NCBI RefSeq assembly: GCF_900129085.1
Contig: NZ_FQUF01000021.1
Span: 1-48,118, forward strand
Reading direction: 5' to 3'
Source of the DNA: Atopostipes suicloacalis DSM 15692
GTDB lineage: Bacteria; Bacillota; Bacilli; Lactobacillales; Carnobacteriaceae_A
Length of the DNA: 48,118 bases
Part shown: piece by piece, positions 16,982 to 24,716 of the stretch
How positions within the stretch are numbered: position 1 is the stretch's first letter
Layout: each line of letters starts with the position of its first letter
The notes under the pieces: model-generated
What the model saw: the letters and a program-made list of their open reading frames with translations, nothing else
What the model was told of the DNA's origin: nothing
Database searches by the model: none
Translations under genes and position numbers: made by a program

Positions 16982-19387
16982 GTGAAGAAAAAAATAATGG
17001 CGATAGTTATTCCGTTAATCACTATATTCTCAATAGTATCTTTTAAAAATATCGATTTTAAAGAAGTAAATGCAGAAGTCGACGAAGGAAACAGAATAAT
17101 TAATGGGAATTTTACTGATGAAACCAATCACTGGACTACTCTACATGAATTTGATGGAGAAGCCAATTTTACTGTGGAAAATGGACAAGCAAAAGTTGAA
17201 ATAATAGATTTGGGTGTAAAGATACATCCAGAATGGAATGTTCCTATAAGTTGGTCTACACAGTTAGTTCAAGAAGATATTTCTATTTCAAATGGATACA
17301 CTTATGAATTAATTTTTGACGCTTATTCATCACAACCCAGACCGATTGAAATTGAATTCACTGGCTTATCCGGAATTGAAAATAAAAAATTTAATTTAAA
17401 TGACGAACTCCAAACCTTTTCTTATGAATTTGATTATAATTTTCAATCTACTAATTTTGATTTTAAATTTTTATTAGGAAATGTTTCTAGCGAAAATGCC
17501 ATTGAAACTCCTGAATCTAATCACTCTGTTTATATTGATAATATTTCACTTAAACCAATTAAAGAATTAGATAACTCTTCAGACAATGAAATTAATTGGA
17601 CTCTTTCATGGAGTGATGAATTTGATAGTGATACGTTAGATTTATCTAAATGGAAGTATGATACTGGAAATTATATGCAAAGTAATGATGGTGAGTGGGT
17701 ACAAGGTTGGGGAAATAATGAATTACAAAATTACCAACCTGATAATGTTTATTTGCAAGATGGAAAACTAATTATCGAGGCTAGAGAAGAAATAACTACC
17801 GATGAACATGATACTTATAATTACACCTCGGGAAAAATCACAACGGATAATCTGTTTAGTCAAACATATGGTCGATTTGAAGCGAGAATGAAACTACCAG
17901 AAGGACAAGGATTTTGGCCAGCTTTTTGGCTAATGCCTCAAGAGGATGTTTATGGCGGATGGGCTTCTTCTGGCGAAATTGATATTATGGAAAATAGAGG
18001 GGACCAACTGGATATTGTTGGAGCGGCCGTCCATTATGGTGGCGGATGGCCTAATAATGTTCATACAACAGGAGAATATCGCTTCCCAAGTAATTCGTCA
18101 ATTACAGACTTTAATGTATATAGTTTAGAATGGGAACCTGGAGAATTAAGATGGTATGTTAATGATGAACTTTATTATAAAACAAATGAATGGCATAGTG
18201 ACCAAGGCGAATATCCTGCTCCATTTGATCAAGAGTTTTATATTATTTTAAATTTAGCTGTTGGTGGATGGTATGGTTTGGAACCTAATGAAGAAACACT
18301 TTTTCCAAGTCAAGTAGAGGTTGACTATGTAAGAGTCTATGAAGGAGAGTATAATAATCCTGTTACTCCTCCTGAAGAAGAACAGCCTGGGGAAGATGAT
18401 CAAAAAGAGCCTATACAACAAGTGAATCCAGATGATTTTCGTTCAATCAGTGAAAATTATATTCTTAATGGAGATTTCGATGAAATAGATACAGAAAAAC
18501 TATTAAATGGAATCACAGCGTGGTCTCTTCATAATCAAGGGGAGTATGAGGAATGGGCTGGTTTAGCTGCTTTTGACATAGTAGATGATGTATTGAATAT
18601 TCAGATCCAACAGAATGGTTGGGAATGGTGGCATATACAGCTTTTCCAAGATTTATCCATACCAAGCGGAATGTATCTCTTTAGTTTTGATGGAAAATCA
18701 GATCTACCAAGAGATTTATTTGTAGAATTTGTAAATTCAGAACATGAAATTGTTGAAATCCAATTGAATGAAACAATGAATTCGTATCATTATTTGTTTA
18801 CCTTTGAAGAAAATATTGAGGATTTACAATTGTTATTTGGGCTTGGACGAAAAACAGGAGAAGAGGAACTGGAGGTTCCCTATAGTATATATTTGGATGA
18901 TATTAGTTTAATAGAAGTTGAAGAAAATGAAAAGCCTGAAGAAAATAATTTATCTAAACTTGAGGAAGAATTAGCTGAGTTAGAAAATAAAGTTGCGATG
19001 CTTGAACGAAGACAGAGTATAAAAGAGAGCGAATTAACTTTATTAAAAGAATCCTTACAAACGCTACATCAAGAGATGAACGATTTAAATATTGAGTCCA
19101 ATCTACTAAAAGAGCGAATAACTAATTTAGAAATGAAAATTGCTCAGTTAGAAGAGAAGGTCAATGAACAAAATAATGGCAATAATTCTAGTAATAAGAT
19201 ACCAAAAGATGAAGTTTACCCTGAAGGTGAAAGCGTAAATAAAGAGCAAGATAATTCTTCGGAAAATGATGATGTACTACCAAAGACTGGAGAAACTCGA
19301 ACTATTATTATTTATATTTTTGGAGCTATCTTCATGATTAGTGGAACATGGTTATTCATGAGAGTTAAAAAAGTAGCAAACAAATAA
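16982..19387 (+). CDS. Cell-wall-anchored GH16 beta-glucanase (laminarinase) with two carbohydrate-binding-like domains
   Basis: 801-residue secreted enzyme. Residues 1 to about 31 are a signal peptide. About 35-195 form a CBM4/9-like sandwich (NRIINGNFTDETNHW to YIDNISLKPI). About 205-455 form GH16 with the catalytic motif GEIDIMENRG (nucleophile Glu332, Asp334, acid/base Glu337). About 485-640 form a second CBM4/9-like domain. About 655-735 are a heptad-rich coiled coil, and residues 766-770 are LPKTG followed by a hydrophobic segment and basic tail for sortase anchoring. The GH16 sequence resembles laminarinase/lichenase-type endo-beta-1,3(4)-glucanases. GTG start with AAGGAG nine bases upstream. 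It would cut beta-glucan at the cell surface and feed the adjacent importer. Confidence 0.93.
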   Translation: MKKKIMAIVIPLITIFSIVSFKNIDFKEVNAEVDEGNRIINGNFTDETNHWTTLHEFDGEANFTVENGQAKVEIIDLGVKIHPEWNVPISWSTQLVQEDISISNGYTYELIFDAYSSQPRPIEIEFTGLSGIENKKFNLNDELQTFSYEFDYNFQSTNFDFKFLLGNVSSENAIETPESNHSVYIDNISLKPIKELDNSSDNEINWTLSWSDEFDSDTLDLSKWKYDTGNYMQSNDGEWVQGWGNNELQNYQPDNVYLQDGKLIIEAREEITTDEHDTYNYTSGKITTDNLFSQTYGRFEARMKLPEGQGFWPAFWLMPQEDVYGGWASSGEIDIMENRGDQLDIVGAAVHYGGGWPNNVHTTGEYRFPSNSSITDFNVYSLEWEPGELRWYVNDELYYKTNEWHSDQGEYPAPFDQEFYIILNLAVGGWYGLEPNEETLFPSQVEVDYVRVYEGEYNNPVTPPEEEQPGEDDQKEPIQQVNPDDFRSISENYILNGDFDEIDTEKLLNGITAWSLHNQGEYEEWAGLAAFDIVDDVLNIQIQQNGWEWWHIQLFQDLSIPSGMYLFSFDGKSDLPRDLFVEFVNSEHEIVEIQLNETMNSYHYLFTFEENIEDLQLLFGLGRKTGEEELEVPYSIYLDDISLIEVEENEKPEENNLSKLEEELAELENKVAMLERRQSIKESELTLLKESLQTLHQEMNDLNIESNLLKERITNLEMKIAQLEEKVNEQNNGNNSSNKIPKDEVYPEGESVNKEQDNSSENDDVLPKTGETRTIIIYIFGAIFMISGTWLFMRVKKVANK

Positions 19388-19408
19388 ATAACTAAGAATA
19401 TTGACCAT

Positions 19409-19487
19409 AAAAAGTCTCGTCAGAAAGGAACAACTCTCTGTCTGTTTAACAGAGCTGTTCAATATCGTGTTCTGACGAGACTTTTTT
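19409..19487. terminator. Large bidirectional terminator after the GH16 gene
   Basis: AAAAAGTCTCGTCAGAA (19409-19425) pairs with TTCTGACGAGACTTTTT (19470-19486), and an inner stem near 19430-19460 contains CTCTG/CAGAG. It separates the GH16 gene from the convergent gene at 19503 and marks the end of the glucan locus. Confidence 0.88.
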
Positions 19488-19502
19488 AATTATCCATAGG
19501 AA

Positions 19503-20060
19503 TTAAACTTTTTCAATTTCTCCAACACCGATTGGTAGTGTAGTGTGGGGTCCGTATTCTTTGACGGTTCCTTCTACGGTGTCTGGAAGATCAAGTGAAT
19601 CTGGAACACCGTGGATTAGAACGGTCCGTTTATCTAATTGTAAATCTTCCGAACCGAATTTTTCTTTGAATTTCCCTTTTAATTTTCCAATTGGAACTTC
19701 AAATTCATAATTCCAGTTGCCGTCTTCGTCCGCATGTGGATAGTTATCATGGGGAATGTTCATATCCTGAGGTGCGTCATCAAAAGGAACCATTGTTTGG
19801 CCAGCGACCGCATAAAGTTCTGGTAAATCAATCACACCATCACCGTTTGTATCAGCTTCCATTGTAGGCACGCGTCCTTTTAGATTATCTGGAAAACCGT
19901 GGAAGTGACTCCAGTGCATCATATTTGGCGGTGTACCCGTTGCTTCGATTTTGATTTTTAGCGTATCGCCATCTTCGATGAGTTCTGCTTTTCCAGTAAC
20001 CGAAGTTCCAATCACATCAGCGTTGATTGGTTTAATTTCTGCAACATATCTTTGTACCAT
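19503..20060 (-). CDS. CHRD-like protein with an EF-hand-type calcium loop
   Basis: 185-residue protein without a signal peptide. Residues about 5-55 and 110-175 contain beta-strands and the histidine-rich motifs HWSHFHGFPD and LIHGVPDSL, which resemble CHRD domains. An inserted loop DTNGDGVIDLPE (residues 70-81) fits the EF-hand consensus with ligands at positions 1, 3, 5, 9 and 12. AAGGAGGT precedes the ATG. It is transcribed alone from its own promoter and converges with the GH16 gene. The CHRD resemblance is by pattern only; the function is unknown and a metal-binding role is inference. Confidence 0.6.
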   Translation of the reverse strand: MVQRYVAEIKPINADVIGTSVTGKAELIEDGDTLKIKIEATGTPPNMMHWSHFHGFPDNLKGRVPTMEADTNGDGVIDLPELYAVAGQTMVPFDDAPQDMNIPHDNYPHADEDGNWNYEFEVPIGKLKGKFKEKFGSEDLQLDKRTVLIHGVPDSLDLPDTVEGTVKEYGPHTTLPIGVGEIEKV

Positions 20061-20108
20061 TTTATATGACCTCCTTGAATTGAGAGGGGTGATGTTTTCA
20101 ACAGGTTT

Positions 20109-20137
20109 ATTATAGATAATAAGTAGAAAAATTACAA
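20109..20137 (-). promoter_or_regulatory. Promoter of the CHRD-like gene
   Basis: On the minus strand, TTGTAA (20137-20132), a 17-base spacer and TATAAT (20114-20109) lie about 50 bases before the start codon. The rest of 20138-20407 is a gene-free AT-rich stretch in which I see nothing else. Confidence 0.65.
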
Positions 20138-20407
20138 AAAATTAAATTGTATTTTTTGAATAAAGGATTGTTTGATTGCAATTAATCTTTGAAAAGCTCA
20201 CTTCGATTGATAAAAAAATAGATAATATGGATACAATGTAGTAGAGGATAATATAGTTCACAGCTATGGCTGAAGTTTCATTTAGACTGAGAACTAGTGG
20301 AATATAAATATTACAACTTTTCTTAAGGTGATTGAGCTTAGGCGGAGTTTTTGATGAAATATTCCTTGAAACACAGCAAACGAGTTGGATTGGATAAAGT
20401 GTGTAGA

Positions 20408-21214
20408 TTATGAATAATTGATAAAATAATAGTTTGTTAGATATTCAAAAAATATCAATAATTTATATTTTCCACTTCTAGTCATTCCATGCTCGCCAAG
20501 AGGAATAATATAATCAAATAAAGAGCCCAATTTCATTTCGGGATTATGCGTGATTAGTACACTTGTTGCTTCAGATTCAGTTACTGCTAAAGTTAAATCC
20601 CGGTTCATAACATGTGAACCTTCTAAGGATATAAAAAGAACTAAATCATTTTTATTTAATTGTTTGACAGATTTAAATTGTTGTAAGGTTGTAGGGTAGC
20701 ATTCAACAAATTTACCAGCAGTAAGCAGCGTATTTTGTAATAACAAACTTATATTACCTGGTATAGAAGTAGCATAAAGTCCAATTTTATCAGATGTATG
20801 AATTAATTGGCTCAAATTTTTAATTAATTCTAAATCAAAATCATTAATAAACGTATCTATATCCTTAATAACGGACTGAAATTCTGATGTTATTGAGGAT
20901 TCGTTTTTAGAGTCTGGTAAATAATTAGCTTTATTAGTTGTTAAAAAGTCAATTTCCATTTCATGTTTCTCAGATTTTAATAAATCATAATCTTTCTTTA
21001 ATTCGGTAAAACCTTGATAGCCAAGATTTTGAGCAAATCTTGTTACACTAGCGGTTGAAATATGACAGTCTTCTGAAATTGTGTTTATCGTTAGATTATC
21101 TTGGTATAAGTTGTTTAATAAATATTTTGCAATTGTATGGTCAATATCGGATGTTTTGTTGAATTGATTAATAATTTGTTGTAATGAAATAATAAGTCCA
21201 CCATATACACTCAA
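20408..21214 (-). CDS. MurR/RpiR-family transcriptional regulator
   Basis: 268-residue regulator with an N-terminal HTH domain (residues about 1-75; STASVTRFAQNLGYQGFTELK is the characteristic helix pair) and a C-terminal SIS domain for phospho-sugars (about 125-250; IGLYATSIPGN and VLFISLEGSH). The start is a TTG preceded by TTGGAG. It is divergent from the 6-phospho-beta-glucosidase gene, so it probably senses a phosphorylated beta-glucoside and controls that operon. It is shorter than typical RpiR proteins by a few residues at the C-terminus but appears intact. Confidence 0.85.
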   Translation of the reverse strand: MSVYGGLIISLQQIINQFNKTSDIDHTIAKYLLNNLYQDNLTINTISEDCHISTASVTRFAQNLGYQGFTELKKDYDLLKSEKHEMEIDFLTTNKANYLPDSKNESSITSEFQSVIKDIDTFINDFDLELIKNLSQLIHTSDKIGLYATSIPGNISLLLQNTLLTAGKFVECYPTTLQQFKSVKQLNKNDLVLFISLEGSHVMNRDLTLAVTESEATSVLITHNPEMKLGSLFDYIIPLGEHGMTRSGKYKLLIFFEYLTNYYFINYS

Positions 21215-21332
21215 TGTTCTCCAACTTTCTTAAGTTTTAATAGCTATTTAACGGATATACTCGCTTATATGCTTTTAAAGGTAATATTTTCATAATATGT
21301 AAATTTTTTATAAAAATGAAAGAATTCTAATA

Positions 21333-21351
21333 TTTGTAAAACGCTTACAAA
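21333..21351. promoter_or_regulatory. Operator/cre-like palindrome in the RpiR-GH1 intergenic region
   Basis: TTTGTAAAACGCTTACAAA has perfect seven-base arms (TTTGTAA/TTACAAA) around AACGC. It resembles cre but departs from that consensus at two positions. It lies 65 bases before the GH1 start codon and may bind the divergent RpiR protein or CcpA. Confidence 0.55.
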
Positions 21352-21415
21352 TAGAGGTCGTTCATAAACGGAAAACTCTGATATGATGATTATAACATAT
21401 TGAAGGAGGAATAAA

Positions 21416-22789
21416 ATGGTATTAAAAAAAGGCTTTTATTGGGGAAATTCGGTTTCGAGCATGCAGACAGAAGGGGCATGGAATGAAGGAGGAAAAGGGA
21501 AGTCCGTTTATGATATTCGGGAAGCTTCCGAATTTGCTTCGGATTGGACAGTCGCCACCGATTCTTACCATCGTTATAAAGAAGATTTTGACTTCATGGA
21601 AGATTTAGGGATGAATATGTATCGATTCCAAATTTCATGGAGTCGTGTGAATCCTGGTGGGGATGGAGAATTTAATGAAGAAGGTATTGCGTTTTATAAT
21701 CAATTTATTGATGATTTAATTGAACGTGGTATCGAACCTATGATTTGTTTATATCATTTTGATATGCCATTAAATTTAGCTGAAAAATATAATGGCTTTT
21801 TATCTAGAGAAGTGACAGATGCCTTCGCAAGATATGGAATTGAAATGGTGAAACGCTTTGGCCATAAAGTGAAACATTGGATTACATTTAATGAACAGAA
21901 TGTTTATCACATGGAAACTCAAGCATTTCAACCAGCCGGATATTTAACAGGTAATAAGACATTAGATGAATTATATCAAATCCAGCATAATGTAATGATA
22001 GCTCATGCTTATGTGGCCAATTACATCCATGAAGAGACCGATTGTCAAATTAGTGGGATGTTAGCTTATCAGGAAGTTTATCCAGCTACAAGCCATCCTA
22101 AAGATGTTTTTGTTGCGAGACAAGCGGATGAATTTCTAAATAATAATTTACTAGAAGTTTTTGTGTATGGAAGATATTTAGATTCATTTTGGACTTTTGT
22201 AGAAAATGAAGGAATAGATTTAAAATTACAAGAAGGAGACTTAGATGTTTTAAGTAAAGTAAGGAGTGATTATTTAACATTTAGTTATTACCAAAGCTTA
22301 GTCATTGACCATAGAAATATACCTGAAGATACTCCACCCAATGGTTTTTTAGAGCAAGGCCAAGTTGATAATGAATATTTAGAAGCTTCTGAGTGGAATT
22401 GGCAAATTGATCCTTTAGGTTTTCGTAACGTCTTGAATAAAATATACTCTCGTTATCATTTACCTGTATTTCCAATAGAAAATGGAATTGGAGTCATTGA
22501 GGAATGGGATGGAAAGAATCCAATCCAAGATGATTATAGAATAGAATATTTAAAAGATCATTTACAAGCAATGAAAGATGCTGTTGAATTAGATGGTGTT
22601 GATGTAATGGGCTATCTGGGTTGGGGAATGATTGATATTTTAAGTTCCCAAGGGGATATGCGTAAGCGTTATGGGGTTGTTTATGTAAATCGCGAAAATC
22701 ATGATTTAAAGGATTTAAAGCGTGTCCCGAAAAAAAGTTATGATTGGTTGAAGAAAGTTATAGAATCTAATGCAGAAAATATAGATTAA
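21416..22789 (+). CDS. 6-phospho-beta-glucosidase, GH1
   Basis: 457-residue cytosolic GH1 retaining hydrolase. The acid/base is Glu160 in TFNEQN, the nucleophile is Glu355 in PIENGIG and the N-terminal motif is FYWGNSVSSMQTEGAW. A C-terminal SSQGDMRKRYG segment carries the Ser, Lys and Tyr that recognise the 6-phosphate, separating it from non-phosphorylated beta-glucosidases. AAGGAGGA lies before the ATG. It is followed by an EIIC permease, so it cleaves PTS-imported disaccharide phosphates such as cellobiose-6P into glucose-6P and glucose. Confidence 0.92.
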   Translation: MVLKKGFYWGNSVSSMQTEGAWNEGGKGKSVYDIREASEFASDWTVATDSYHRYKEDFDFMEDLGMNMYRFQISWSRVNPGGDGEFNEEGIAFYNQFIDDLIERGIEPMICLYHFDMPLNLAEKYNGFLSREVTDAFARYGIEMVKRFGHKVKHWITFNEQNVYHMETQAFQPAGYLTGNKTLDELYQIQHNVMIAHAYVANYIHEETDCQISGMLAYQEVYPATSHPKDVFVARQADEFLNNNLLEVFVYGRYLDSFWTFVENEGIDLKLQEGDLDVLSKVRSDYLTFSYYQSLVIDHRNIPEDTPPNGFLEQGQVDNEYLEASEWNWQIDPLGFRNVLNKIYSRYHLPVFPIENGIGVIEEWDGKNPIQDDYRIEYLKDHLQAMKDAVELDGVDVMGYLGWGMIDILSSQGDMRKRYGVVYVNRENHDLKDLKRVPKKSYDWLKKVIESNAENID

Positions 22790-22836
22790 TATATACTCGT
22801 AAATTTATATAATAAAAATTAATAGGAGTGACTACA

Positions 22837-24138
22837 ATGGATATTTCTGAAAATAAGTTTATAAATAGTTTTATAAACTTTGCAACTAAAATTGGAAATC
22901 AAGTACATCTACGTTCTTTGCGAGATGCATTCTCTACTCTATCGCCACTATTTATCATGGCAGGTTTGGCTGTATTGATAAATAATGTATTATTTCCTTG
23001 GATATTTTCTGGAGCAACGTTAGAAACCGCTCAGCTATTTGGAACAAATATATCTCAAGGAACACTGAATATTGCAGGTTTACTTTTGTGTCCAGCGATT
23101 TCATTTTTCTTAGCTAGAAATAAAAAGTATAGCAGTCCGATTTCTATATCTATTGCTGTATTAGCAACTTATATTGTAATGATGCCAAATACTGTTGTGG
23201 CTACTACTGTAGAAGGAGCAGAAGTAGAAGTAACAGGCGTTTTGAGTTTAGCTAATTTAGGTACGGAGTCAATGTTCGGTGGTATTATAATCGGGTTGCT
23301 TGCAACGGAAATCATATTAAAATTAAGTGAAGTGAAAGCATTAAGGATTAATTTAGGAGATCAGGTACCTCCAGCTGTAGGCGCAGCTTTTAGTTTATTA
23401 ATCCCTGTTGTTATCACAATTTCTTTATTTTCACTCATCTCAGTACTATTAAAAGTAACAATGGGGACAGATTTGATAAGTTTAATTATTAAATTTATTC
23501 AAGCACCTTTACGTGGTATTGGAACGAGTTTAGTGGGGTATTTATTTCTATACAGTTTAGGTAATTTTCTCTATACTTTAGGAATTCACCAGTCTGTTAT
23601 AAATGGTCCCTTTACCGAACCATTTATGACACAAAATATTAATGAAAATACTTTGGCCTTTGAGAGTGGCAGAGAAGCTCCTAATATTTTAACTGTTAGT
23701 TTTCAAACAGCTTTTGCACAAATGGGTGGAACAGGTGCAACAATGTCATTAATTATTGCTATTTTAATTTTTTCAAAAGTTAAGCAATATAACCAAGTAG
23801 CTAAACTAGGATTAGCTTCAGGTATTTTTGAAATTAATGAACCAGTTATTTATGGTTTACCAATTGTGTTTAATTTGCCAATGATGATTCCTTTTGTACT
23901 ATTGCCTATTTTACAGACTTTAATTGCTTATTTTGCAACTGTGATAGGATTAGTTAGCAGAACAGTCGTATTAGTTCCTTGGATTACTCCACCAATTATC
24001 AGTGGTTATCTCGCTACAGCAGGAGATTGGCGAGCAAGTGTACTACAGGTGTTTTTATTGATATTAGGAGTGATAATCTATTTGCCATTCTTAAAAATTA
24101 GTGAGGCTGTTTTACACAAACAAGCCACCCAAGAGTAG
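22837..24138 (+). CDS. PTS EIIC permease, cellobiose/lactose family
   Basis: 433-residue membrane permease with about ten hydrophobic helices, the LGIHQSVINGP motif and the INEPVIYGLPIVFNLP sugar-binding motif. The ATG at 22837 is chosen over the in-frame GTG at 22828 because the GTG overlaps the AGGAG ribosome site. It lies 47 bases after the GH1 gene in an apparent operon. EIIA and EIIB are absent here. It belongs to the same family as the EIIC at 3437 but is clearly divergent. Confidence 0.85.
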   Translation: MDISENKFINSFINFATKIGNQVHLRSLRDAFSTLSPLFIMAGLAVLINNVLFPWIFSGATLETAQLFGTNISQGTLNIAGLLLCPAISFFLARNKKYSSPISISIAVLATYIVMMPNTVVATTVEGAEVEVTGVLSLANLGTESMFGGIIIGLLATEIILKLSEVKALRINLGDQVPPAVGAAFSLLIPVVITISLFSLISVLLKVTMGTDLISLIIKFIQAPLRGIGTSLVGYLFLYSLGNFLYTLGIHQSVINGPFTEPFMTQNINENTLAFESGREAPNILTVSFQTAFAQMGGTGATMSLIIAILIFSKVKQYNQVAKLGLASGIFEINEPVIYGLPIVFNLPMMIPFVLLPILQTLIAYFATVIGLVSRTVVLVPWITPPIISGYLATAGDWRASVLQVFLLILGVIIYLPFLKISEAVLHKQATQE

Positions 24139-24196
24139 CGATGTAAATATAAAGTGTATAAAAAAACACATCGATATAAGAAAGTGTTGTTATCCC

Positions 24197-24237
24197 ATCC
24201 CCCTAATGTAAAGACTAAAAAAGCTTAGGGGGATTTT
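24197..24237 (+). terminator. Terminator after the GH1-EIIC operon
   Basis: ATCCCCCTAA (24197-24206) pairs perfectly with TTAGGGGGAT (24225-24234) and leads into TTT. Confidence 0.85.
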
Positions 24238-24369
24238 ATATACCTTCAAATAATAAACATACCGTTTAAGATTTGGTTAGTGGTCAATAATATAGGACCT
24301 AAAAATTAATAAGAACCTTTTACTGTTTTTTCTGTTTTAAAGATAGAAAAATATGATGTTGGAAAATAA

Positions 24370-24516
24370 AAGGGATATATACATGGGTTCAAAGAAATTA
24401 CTTACGCTTTAGTATATATTTCTCGTAATGTTGTAGGAAATGTATTACCTGAAGCAATTTGTTTAATCGAAGACCTCAAGCCATTATCGACCTTTAGATT
24501 TGTAGAGAAAGACTAA
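24370..24516 (+). pseudogene. Open stretch of 48 codons without a start, possible gene remnant
   Basis: Between stops at 24367 and 24514 a frame reads like real protein (VYISRNVVGNVLPEAICLIE, then DLKPLSTFRFVEKD) but contains no methionine, GTG start or ribosome site. It may be the tail of a lost gene. I do not recognise it. The rest of 24238-24700 holds only the terminator at 24543. Confidence 0.25.
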
Positions 24517-24542
24517 AGAAATAAGAATAAAACAATAAATAT

Positions 24543-24587
24543 AAAAGTGGTAGGAGCTAATTAAAAAAAGCGACTATCACTTTTTTT
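24543..24587 (+). terminator. Second hairpin terminator before the Jet operon
   Basis: AAAAGTGGTAG (24543-24553) pairs with CTATCACTTTT (24574-24584), with one G-U pair, followed by T residues. It would terminate any transcript from the remnant at 24370 and insulate the Jet operon. Confidence 0.75.
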
Positions 24588-24716
24588 GGGAGAAATAATA
24601 ATTAGCATCACAATTGAGACAAATAATAGAAGAAATTTCGTTGGAAGAACCTTTAACCCACCTCCCAACTATGCTAAACTTAAGAGAATAAAACATACGT
24701 TTGGAGGGTGACAGTG

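Noticed and set aside
19503-20060. Copper/zinc superoxide dismutase
   Set aside because: The histidine motifs lack the spacing of SOD metal ligands and there is no secretion signal; a CHRD-like call is safer.
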